From Deltaproteobacteria bacterium (GTDB lineage: Bacteria; Desulfobacterota; Binatia; Binatales; Binataceae), in contig DAHZDR010000260.1 in assembly GCA_027403435.1 (NCBI GenBank), forward strand, positions 1 to 5,264: a DNA stretch of 5,264 bases. The letters are read 5' to 3'. A program made the translations under genes and the position numbers. Positions 1 to 5,264 of the stretch are shown piece by piece. Positions within the stretch are counted from its first letter, which is position 1; every line of letters begins with the position of its first letter. The notes beneath the pieces were generated by a model. The model was not told where the DNA came from and did no database searches. It saw nothing but the letters and a program-made list of their open reading frames with translations.

Positions 1-309
1 TGCACGGCGGTCGGCGGCTACGAGGAGCGCGTGGTCGCGATGGATCCGGCGGCGCGCGGCGCGGCGGCGGAGTTCGTGGGGATCGTCGGACGCGCGATCG
101 AAGCGGGCTTTATGCCGGCCGCTCCCGATCGCGGCGAATGCGATTATTGCGATTACCGGCGCGTCTGCGGTCCGTATGAAGAGGAGCGCGTGCGCTTCAA
201 GACGGGGGGCGGCGCCGCGGAGGCCGCGCGTCTCGCAAGCCTGGGCCGCCAGCCCAGCGCGGCGGCGCGCCGGCTCGGAGAGTTATGGACGCTCAGGGCG
301 AAGCGCTAG
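1..309 (+). CDS. AddB-like PD-(D/E)XK nuclease, C-terminal fragment
   Basis: This is the last 102 codons of a gene that enters from the left edge, in frame from base 1, ending at TAG 307-309. The visible part contains a Cys-x2-Cys-x5-Cys motif (residues C47, C50, C56 of the fragment), followed by Gly-Pro and a charged stretch (YEEERVRFK). In AddB-type and related RecB-family nucleases, three such C-terminal cysteines join one upstream cysteine to hold a 4Fe-4S cluster that staples the nuclease domain. The catalytic Asp and Lys residues and the fourth cysteine would lie upstream, outside the window. The stop is overlapped by the next gene, an AddA-like helicase-nuclease, so this is most likely the AddB-type partner that degrades the complementary strand during double-strand-break processing. 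Family assignment rests on the cysteine motif, the GFMPAAP-type lead-in and the neighbour. A full addB symbol is withheld because the N-terminal part is missing. Confidence 0.82.
   Translation, partial: CTAVGGYEERVVAMDPAARGAAAEFVGIVGRAIEAGFMPAAPDRGECDYCDYRRVCGPYEEERVRFKTGGGAAEAARLASLGRQPSAAARRLGELWTLRAKR
277..282 (+). promoter_or_regulatory. Shine-Dalgarno for the addA-like gene
   Basis: GGAGAG ends two bases before the ATG at 285, which is close to the start for a ribosome site; its GGAG core (277-280) leaves a four-base gap. It lies inside the upstream nuclease gene. Because the upstream stop (307-309) falls after this ATG, terminating ribosomes could also re-initiate here, so translational coupling may matter more than the site itself. 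Confidence 0.45.
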
Positions 310-3300
310 CGGCGGCGCCGGCCGCGCCCGAACTGGCGGATCGGCGGGCGCGGGAGAGAATCCGCAACGACCTCGGCGCGACCCTGATCGTCGAGGCCGC
401 CGCCGGCGCCGGCAAGACCACGGCGCTGGTCGGGCGGATCGCGGCGGCGCTGGCGGCGGGCGCGGCGCGCCTCGATCGGATCGTCGCCGTGACCTTTACC
501 GACAAGGCCGCCGGCGAACTCAAGCTGCGCCTGCGGGCGGAGATCGAGCGCGCGCGCCGGACGGCCGCGGCGCCGGATGAGCGCAATCGGCTCGACGACG
601 CGCTGCGCAAGCTGGAAGAGGCGCGGATCGGCACGATCCATGCCTTTTGCGCGGACCTGCTGCGGGAATATCCGGTGGCGGCCGGGGTCGATCCGGAATT
701 CGCGGTCGCCGGCGACGACGAAATCGAGAGCTTGATCGAACGCGCCTTCGGCCGCTGGTTCGAACGCGTGCTCGCGGCGCCGGACGAAGGCCTGCGGCGG
801 ATTCTGCGCCGGCGCGATCCGGCCGATCGCGCCGGGCCGCGGCCGGCGCTGCTGGCGGCGGCGCGCGAATTGATCGAGTGGCGCGATTTCGATTGCGCTT
901 GGGCCGACGAGCCGTTTGAACGCGAGCGCGCGATCGACGCGCTGGCCGGGGAGATCGCGGCGCTGGGCGAACTCGCGCGGGCGGCCGACGCGGAGGATTG
1001 GCTCAGGCGCGCGATCGAGGAGATCGCGCGGCCGATCGCCGAGGCGACGCGGCTCGAGCGGGTCCGGCCGCGCGACTACGACGCGCTCGAACACGCGCTG
1101 ACGGGACTGCTCGGCGGCGCCGACGGGCGCTGGCGATGGCGCGGCGGGGGCGATCGCTTCGGCGCGATCGAGCGGTCGGCCGTGATCGCGCGGCGCGCGG
1201 CGCTGCGCCAGCGGCTCGAGGAGTTCCGCGATTGCGCGGGCGCGAATCTGGCGCCGATGCTGCGGCGGGAATTATGGCCGGTGGCCGGGGAATACCAGCA
1301 AATCAAGCGGCGCGAAGGGCGGCTCGATTTCCTCGACCTGCTGCTGACCACGCGCGATCTGGTGCGCCGCGACGCGGCCGTGCGCGGCGAACTTCAGCGC
1401 CGCTTCACCCATATTTTCGTCGATGAATTTCAGGACACCGACCCGTTGCAGGCGGAAATTTTGATGTTGCTGGCGGCCGATGATTGCGCGGTGGACGATT
1501 GGCGGGCGGCGCGGCCGGCGCCGGGCAAGCTGTTCCTGGTCGGCGATCCCAAGCAGTCGATCTATCGGTTCCGGCGCGCCGACGTGGCGCTGTACCAGAC
1601 GATCAAGCGCCGCCTGCTCGGGCAGGGAGCAGAAATCGTCTATCTCAGCGCGAGTTTCCGCGCGACGCCGGAGCCGGAGCTGCAGGGGATGATCAACGCC
1701 GCGTTCGCGCCGCTGATGCCGGCGGAGACGGAGACGCAACCGGCGTACGTGGCGCTCGAGGGCTTCCGGCCGCGCTTTCCCGCGCAGCCGGCGATTATCG
1801 CGCTGCCGGTTCCGCGTCCGTACGGCGACTACGGCTCGATCACGAAATGGCGAATCGAGGAGTCCGAGGCCGACGCGATCGCGGCGTGGATCAAGTGGCT
1901 GGTCGAAGCGAGCGGCTGGACCGTGACGGAACGCGAGGCGCCCGAGCGGCGCGTGCCGATCCGGCCGCGCCATGTATGCGTGCTGTTTCGCCGGATGAAC
2001 TCGCATGGGCGCGACGTGACGCGGCGCTACGTGCGCGCGCTCGAGGCGCGGCACGTGCCGCACGTGCTGGTGCGCGGCGGCTCGTTCCATCAGCGCGAGG
2101 AGATCGAGGCGCTGCGCAACGCGCTCGGCGCGATCGAGCGGCCCGACGACGAGTTGCTGGCGTTCGCGACCCTGCATGGACCGCTGTTCGCGATCGCCGA
2201 CGGCCCGCTGTTCGAATATCGCGCGATGGTCGGCAGACTGCATCCGTTCGCCGCGCCGCCGGACGCTTTGCCGGAGCGTCTGAGCGAGATTCCCGAGGCG
2301 CTGGCGATTTTGCGCGGACTCCATCACGAGCGCAATCGCCGGCCGATCGCCGAGACGATTGCGCGGCTGCTGGCGGCGACCCGCGCGCACGCGGCGATCG
2401 CCATCTGGCCCAACGGCGAACAGGCGCTGGCCAACGTCGGGCGGCTGATGGACATGGCGCGGCGCCACGATAGCCGCGCCGGAGCGCGTTCGCTGCGCGG
2501 GTTCCTCGAATATCTCGAAGACCGCGCCGGGCGCGAGCAGGCGGGCGACGTGCCGGTGATCGAGGAAGGCGCCGAAGGCGTGCGCCTGATGACGGTGCAT
2601 CGCGCCAAGGGCCTCGAATTTCCGGTCGTGATCCTGGCCGATTCGACCTGCAACGAAACGCCCGGCAACGCCTGGCGCCATCTGGATTCCGCGCGGCGGC
2701 TGTGCGCGCTCAGGCTGGCCGGATGCGCGCCGCGGGAACTGCTCGAGCGTCAGGCGGACGAAATGCGCCGGGAGGAGGAAGAGGCGATTCGGCTGCTCTA
2801 TGTGGCGACGACGCGGGCGCGCGATCTGCTGGTGGCGCCGGCGGTCGGCGACGAGCGGCGCGACGGCTGGCTCGCCCGGCTTCATCCGGTGATCTATCCG
2901 GCTCCCGGATCGGCGCGGACGCCGCTCGAGCGCGGCGGTCCCGGATGTCCGCAATTCACGGCGGAGCTTGCCGTGATCCGGCCGGGTAACGCCAGGCCGC
3001 GCGGTCCCGGAGTGACGCCGGGGCTGCATCGGCCGGAAGCCGGAACGCATCGCGTGGTCTGGTGGGACATTTCGCTGCTCGAGCTGAATGTGCATGAGAC
3101 GATGGGTCTTCGGCAGGAGCGGCTGTTGCAGGCCGACGAGCGCGGCGCGCGCTCCGAGCGCTCAGGCGCTGAACATGACGAATGGCGCGCGCGGCGGGCG
3201 CGGACGCTGGCGGCGGGCGCGGTCGCGTCGCGCCGGATCGCGGCGGCGGGCGAAATCGCGGCGGCCGATCCGCAAGCGGATTCGGCCGGGGCGGGCGCGA

Positions 3301-3782
3301 TCGAGGTGATTGAATTGCCGCGCGCGGCGGATCGTCCGCGCGGCCGGCGCTTCGGCGCGCTCGCGCATGCCGTGATGGAGCGTGCGCGGCTGGACGCGGA
3401 CGCGGCCGAAATCGGCCGGCTGGCGGAATATTTCGGGCGGATGCTCGGCGCGGACGCGGCTGAGATCGGCGCTGCGGCCACGGCCGTCGCGCAGGCGCTG
3501 CGGTCGGCCCCGATGCGCCGGGCGGCGGCGGCGCTGGAGCTGCGGCGCGAGACGCCGCTGGCGCTTGCGCTCGACGACGGCACGCTGGTTGAAGGCGTCG
3601 TCGATTTGGCTTTTCTGGAAGCGGGCGCGGACGGCGAGCGGCGCTGGATCGTAATCGATTTCAAGACCGACGCGGACCTGAGCGCACGGCTCGGCGAATA
3701 TCGGGCGCAGGCGGCGCTGTATGTGCGCGCGATCGCGCGCGCCACGGGCGCGCCGGCGAGCGGCATCCTGCTGCGGATTTGA
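285..3782 (+). CDS. addA: AddA-like UvrD-family helicase-nuclease
   Basis: The 1165-residue protein has the usual AddA length and domain order. It is expected to unwind and resect DNA double-strand ends for RecA-dependent repair in the cytoplasm, with the AddB-like protein encoded just upstream. Helicase motifs seen: Walker A AAGAGKT (39-45, K44), motif Ia VTFTDKAA (69-76), TIHAFC (117-122), Walker B/motif II DEFQDTD (380-386), motif III GDPKQSIYRFR (420-430), motif IV YLSASFR (453-459), motif V TVHRAKGLEF (770-779) and motif VI LLYVATTRAR (837-846). The C-terminal PD-(D/E)XK domain shows H1028 in GALAHAVME, D1107 in EGVVDL, D1125 and K1127 in IDFKTD, and Q1142-x3-Y1146, so the nuclease appears intact. 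The Q-motif position carries Asp19 (D-x2-A-R) rather than Gln. The ATG at 285 was chosen because it has a nearby GGAG and places the conserved DRRARERI segment near the N-terminus. It overlaps the upstream gene by 25 bases. A more general annotation would be UvrD-helicase domain protein; RecB is less likely given the AddB-like partner. Confidence 0.92.
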   Translation: MDAQGEALAAAPAAPELADRRARERIRNDLGATLIVEAAAGAGKTTALVGRIAAALAAGAARLDRIVAVTFTDKAAGELKLRLRAEIERARRTAAAPDERNRLDDALRKLEEARIGTIHAFCADLLREYPVAAGVDPEFAVAGDDEIESLIERAFGRWFERVLAAPDEGLRRILRRRDPADRAGPRPALLAAARELIEWRDFDCAWADEPFERERAIDALAGEIAALGELARAADAEDWLRRAIEEIARPIAEATRLERVRPRDYDALEHALTGLLGGADGRWRWRGGGDRFGAIERSAVIARRAALRQRLEEFRDCAGANLAPMLRRELWPVAGEYQQIKRREGRLDFLDLLLTTRDLVRRDAAVRGELQRRFTHIFVDEFQDTDPLQAEILMLLAADDCAVDDWRAARPAPGKLFLVGDPKQSIYRFRRADVALYQTIKRRLLGQGAEIVYLSASFRATPEPELQGMINAAFAPLMPAETETQPAYVALEGFRPRFPAQPAIIALPVPRPYGDYGSITKWRIEESEADAIAAWIKWLVEASGWTVTEREAPERRVPIRPRHVCVLFRRMNSHGRDVTRRYVRALEARHVPHVLVRGGSFHQREEIEALRNALGAIERPDDELLAFATLHGPLFAIADGPLFEYRAMVGRLHPFAAPPDALPERLSEIPEALAILRGLHHERNRRPIAETIARLLAATRAHAAIAIWPNGEQALANVGRLMDMARRHDSRAGARSLRGFLEYLEDRAGREQAGDVPVIEEGAEGVRLMTVHRAKGLEFPVVILADSTCNETPGNAWRHLDSARRLCALRLAGCAPRELLERQADEMRREEEEAIRLLYVATTRARDLLVAPAVGDERRDGWLARLHPVIYPAPGSARTPLERGGPGCPQFTAELAVIRPGNARPRGPGVTPGLHRPEAGTHRVVWWDISLLELNVHETMGLRQERLLQADERGARSERSGAEHDEWRARRARTLAAGAVASRRIAAAGEIAAADPQADSAGAGAIEVIELPRAADRPRGRRFGALAHAVMERARLDADAAEIGRLAEYFGRMLGADAAEIGAAATAVAQALRSAPMRRAAAALELRRETPLALALDDGTLVEGVVDLAFLEAGADGERRWIVIDFKTDADLSARLGEYRAQAALYVRAIARATGAPASGILLRI

Positions 3783-3801
3783 AGCGCGCGGCGGAAGGCA
3801 A

Positions 3802-3837
3802 CCGGCGGCGTAAGCGCGCGCGGCGGCTAGCCGCCGG
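3802..3837. repeat. Inverted repeat at the convergent gene junction
   Basis: CCGGCGGC (3802-3809) is the exact reverse complement of GCCGCCGG (3830-3837), giving a possible 8-bp stem around a 20-base loop. It lies 19 bases past the addA-like stop and runs over the last codons and stop of the adaptor gene on the other strand. There is no T-run after either arm, so it does not match a classical intrinsic terminator. It could act as a weak bidirectional transcription barrier or RNA-end protector between the converging operons. In such GC-rich DNA, chance complementarity is also plausible. Confidence 0.4.
3821..3836. repeat. 16-bp perfect palindrome over the adaptor stop codon
   Basis: CGGCGGCTAGCCGCCG is perfectly self-complementary and is centred on the CTAG that contains the adaptor gene's stop (minus-strand TAG at 3829-3827). 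As a hairpin it would leave about six G/C pairs around a four-base CTAG loop. It competes for the same right arm as the longer 3802-3837 inverted repeat, so the two structures are alternatives. A role as a terminator or protein site is unproven. Confidence 0.4.
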
Positions 3838-4969
3838 ATTTCTGGCCGCGCACCACCCGCACCTCTTCGCCGTCGCGCGCGGCCTGTCCGGCATTCATTG
3901 CGACCAGGTCGCCGGAATGGACGTCGCCGGAGATTTCCACCCGATAGCCGTCGTCGCGGCCGAGCCTGACGCTGACCAGATGAAGCCGGCCGCCGCGCAC
4001 CACCGGCACGTACACCCGGTTGTCGCGAAAGACCAGCGCGTCGTCGGGCACGGTGACGCCGCCGGGGCTGGCGTGCGTGGTGATGCGCAGATTGGCGTAC
4101 ATTCCGGGCAGCAGCGCGTGGTCGCGATTCGGCAGATCGGTTTCGACCAGCATCGTGCGCGAGTTGGCGTCCAGCGCCGCGGGATGGCGGGTGACGGCGC
4201 CGGTAAAGACGCGTCCGGGATATTCGCTAACGGTGATTTTGACCGAGTCGCCGTCGTGCACGAAACCGGCCAGGGTTTGCGGGATATTGGCGTAAATTCT
4301 TACGGGTTCAAGCGTGGCCAGCGCGACGATCGGCGAGTTTGAGGAAGCCGGAGTGGTCGATTGCGGAATCAGGGCGCCGGGATCGACGTAGCGCGCGGTG
4401 ACGATCGCGGCGAACGGCGCGCGGACGCTCTCGTATTGCTGGAGCGCAAGTTCCTGCTCGTACACGGCCTTCGCCTGGAGCATCAGCGCATGCTGAGTGT
4501 CGCCCGTCTGGAGCGGGATTACCTGTTGGCGCACGAGTTCCTGATAGCGCCGGTCGGTGGTCAACTGAATCCAGTAGTTGGCGCGCGCGTCGGCCACGGC
4601 CTTGTCGGTTTCGGGCGATTCGATAACGGCGAGCACTTCGTTTTTGCGCACCAGGTCGCCCTTATCGATGCGGATGGTCTTCATGTAGCCGGCGACTTTG
4701 GCGTACACCGGAATTTCGATATAGCCATGCACGCTGGCGGGAATTTCGAGCGTGCGCGGACTGCCGGATTGCGCGGCCGGGACCACCAGCACGTGCGGTC
4801 CGGCCGCGATTTCGCGGTCCAGCTCCTGGGTTTGGCTTTCCAGCCGCGCCTGATGGGCGAGCACGAGGCCCACCGCGGCGACGAAGACGAGAACGGCGGC
4901 GACGCCGAGGCCAACGAGCAGGCGGCGGCCTGAACGTATCGCGGCGGTTGAGGAATTATCGATGGTCAC
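3827..4969 (-). CDS. RND efflux periplasmic adaptor (membrane fusion protein)
   Basis: The 380-residue protein belongs to the HlyD/AcrA-type adaptors, which bridge an inner-membrane RND pump to an outer-membrane channel. It has a 16-residue cytoplasmic head with RR at 15-16 and one membrane anchor (about 17-38), but no lipobox cysteine, so it is anchored by a helix rather than lipid. The first barrel-sandwich (lipoyl-like) half covers about 82-118 (VAGYMKTIRIDKGDLV region). A short alpha-hairpin spans about 119-180, and the second lipoyl half is at about 182-203 (VRAPFAAIV...VDPGALI). The beta-barrel spans about 214-298, with the family-typical D-x2-SRT...LPN...LLPGMYA segment (267-292), and the membrane-proximal domain runs from about 303 to the end. 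The start is GTG at 4969, chosen because it follows a GGAGGA site and is needed to include the membrane anchor; the next Met is residue 96. It lies 19 bases after the permease gene and is probably co-transcribed with it. The substrate cannot be told from sequence. The hairpin-tip motif has a Pro where Ser is usual. Confidence 0.92.
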   Translation of the reverse strand: MTIDNSSTAAIRSGRRLLVGLGVAAVLVFVAAVGLVLAHQARLESQTQELDREIAAGPHVLVVPAAQSGSPRTLEIPASVHGYIEIPVYAKVAGYMKTIRIDKGDLVRKNEVLAVIESPETDKAVADARANYWIQLTTDRRYQELVRQQVIPLQTGDTQHALMLQAKAVYEQELALQQYESVRAPFAAIVTARYVDPGALIPQSTTPASSNSPIVALATLEPVRIYANIPQTLAGFVHDGDSVKITVSEYPGRVFTGAVTRHPAALDANSRTMLVETDLPNRDHALLPGMYANLRITTHASPGGVTVPDDALVFRDNRVYVPVVRGGRLHLVSVRLGRDDGYRVEISGDVHSGDLVAMNAGQAARDGEEVRVVRGQKSGG

Positions 4970-4980
4970 GGTTCGTAGGG

Positions 4981-4986
4981 TCCTCC
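4981..4986 (-). promoter_or_regulatory. Shine-Dalgarno supporting the adaptor's GTG start
   Basis: On the minus strand GGAGGA reads from 4986 to 4981, leaving 11 bases before the GTG at 4969-4967. It is a near-ideal match to the 16S rRNA tail, slightly far from the start. It sits in the short gap after the permease stop and decides the non-ATG start of the adaptor, since no in-frame ATG exists before residue 96. Confidence 0.65.
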
Positions 4987-4988
4987 GC

Positions 4989-5264
4989 TCAGGCGTCGGG
5001 CAGCGAAGCCGCGTTGATCCGCTGGTCGCGTTCGTGTTTGCCGATCAATTTGCGGCCGAAAATGGAATATACCGCGGGAACCACGAACAGGATCATCACG
5101 GTGGCGGCGAACAAGCCGCCGATCACGGCGCGGCCGAGCGGCGCGTTTTGTTCGGAACCATGGCCGAGCGCGAGCACCATTGGCAGCATCCCTAGGATCA
5201 TCGCGAGCGCGGTCATCAGGATGGGACGGAAACGGATATGGCCCGCTTCGATCGCGGCGTCAAC
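4989..5264 (-). CDS. RND efflux permease, C-terminal fragment
   Basis: These are the last 91 codons of a large inner-membrane pump gene that enters from the right edge, ending at TGA (4991-4989). In the fragment, an amphipathic DAAIEAGHIRFRP lead-in is followed by a membrane helix (about residues 14-33, ILMTALAMILGMLPMVLAL). Then comes a short loop with QNAPLGRAVIGGL (39-51), a final membrane helix (about 45-69, ending VVPAVYSIFGR) and a 20-residue polar cytoplasmic tail. The RPILMTALAMI...GMLPM and APLGRAVIGG signatures are characteristic of the last two transmembrane helices of AcrB/MdtB/CzcA-type proton-driven RND pumps. The fragment is too short to separate drug (HAE1) from metal (HME) subfamilies; the overall look is closer to the drug-type pumps, which is inference. 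The proton-relay residues and the periplasmic substrate pockets lie outside the window. The adaptor gene follows 19 bases downstream, so the two probably form one pump. Confidence 0.93.
   Translation of the reverse strand, partial: VDAAIEAGHIRFRPILMTALAMILGMLPMVLALGHGSEQNAPLGRAVIGGLFAATVMILFVVPAVYSIFGRKLIGKHERDQRINAASLPDA

Noticed and set aside
176..580. Arg/Gly-rich 134-codon frame spanning the addB-addA junction
   Set aside because: It overlaps both real genes in another frame and is composed almost only of Arg, Gly, Ala and Ser, as expected from an out-of-phase reading of GC-rich DNA.
1272..3095. A 607-codon open frame antisense to the addA-like gene
   Set aside because: It lies wholly opposite a gene with all helicase motifs, its translation is rich in Arg/His/Gln/Pro with no recognisable domain, and long antisense frames are expected in about 70% GC coding DNA where stop codons are rare.
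2800..3330. Possible frameshift or degraded segment in the addA-like gene after motif VI
   Set aside because: The sequence looks less typical here, but the frame stays open, the PGCPQF and VVWWD blocks read in frame, and the nuclease motifs follow at normal spacing to a natural end.
2894..3766. A 290-codon Ser/Ala/Arg-rich frame antisense to the nuclease domain
   Set aside because: Shadow of the C-terminal nuclease coding region; no motifs, and the sense frame carries every expected catalytic residue.
3783..3826. Small gene, RNA gene or promoter in the gap between the two operons
   Set aside because: Only 44 bases between two converging stops, with no start/ribosome-site pair, no -35/-10 pattern and no tRNA-like fold beyond the listed inverted repeats.
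3779..4933. Two open frames (187 and 190 codons) on the plus strand opposite the adaptor gene
   Set aside because: The minus-strand protein here has clear adaptor domains from end to end. The plus-strand translations are low-complexity Gly/His/Asp/Arg-rich shadows, and the first needs a TTG start overlapping the addA-like stop.
1..5264. CRISPR array, insertion sequence ends, attachment site or defence island
   Set aside because: No regularly spaced direct repeats, transposase or integrase coding, or target-site duplications were seen. AddAB is a housekeeping repair system that also degrades phage DNA, but nothing next to it here indicates a dedicated defence locus.

Overview
This window holds parts of two convergent gene pairs from a high-GC, Gram-negative bacterium. 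The left two thirds, on the plus strand, carry the 3' end of an AddB-like PD-(D/E)XK nuclease gene and a complete addA-like helicase-nuclease gene. The right third, on the minus strand, carries a complete RND-efflux adaptor gene and the 3' end of an RND permease gene. The Gram-negative inference comes from the RND pair, which spans an inner membrane and periplasm. The very Ala/Arg/Gly-rich proteins, the AddAB-type rather than RecBCD-type repair enzyme, and the overall style of the AddA protein suggest an environmental lineage such as Acidobacteriota, Methylomirabilota/Rokubacteria, Binatota or a deltaproteobacterial relative. The sequence alone does not decide among these.

Region 1-3782 (plus strand) is a double-strand-break repair operon. 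The AddB-like fragment ends with the Cys-x2-Cys-x5-Cys cluster typical of the iron-sulfur-stapled nuclease domain. The addA-like gene starts 25 bases before that gene stops, so the two are very probably translated together and form one heterodimeric complex. The AddA-like protein (1165 residues) has all the expected superfamily 1A helicase motifs and an intact C-terminal nuclease domain. It looks full length and functional.

Region 3783-3826 is a 44-base convergent intergenic gap. It contains short GC-rich inverted repeats, one of which runs into the end of the adaptor gene. Neither repeat is a convincing classical terminator.

Region 3827-5264 (minus strand, read right to left) is an efflux operon: an RND permease C-terminus, a 19-base gap with a good Shine-Dalgarno, then a GTG-initiated membrane-anchored periplasmic adaptor. 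The permease-before-adaptor order reverses the familiar acrA-acrB order. No outer-membrane channel gene is visible. By hand count on sampled lines, this side is clearly less GC-rich (about 60%) than the addA side (about 72%).

No RNA gene, CRISPR array, insertion sequence or attachment site was seen. The starts of both operons lie outside the window, so no promoter is expected inside it. I did not find a previously undescribed system. The items listed as findings are modest observations on otherwise recognisable genes.
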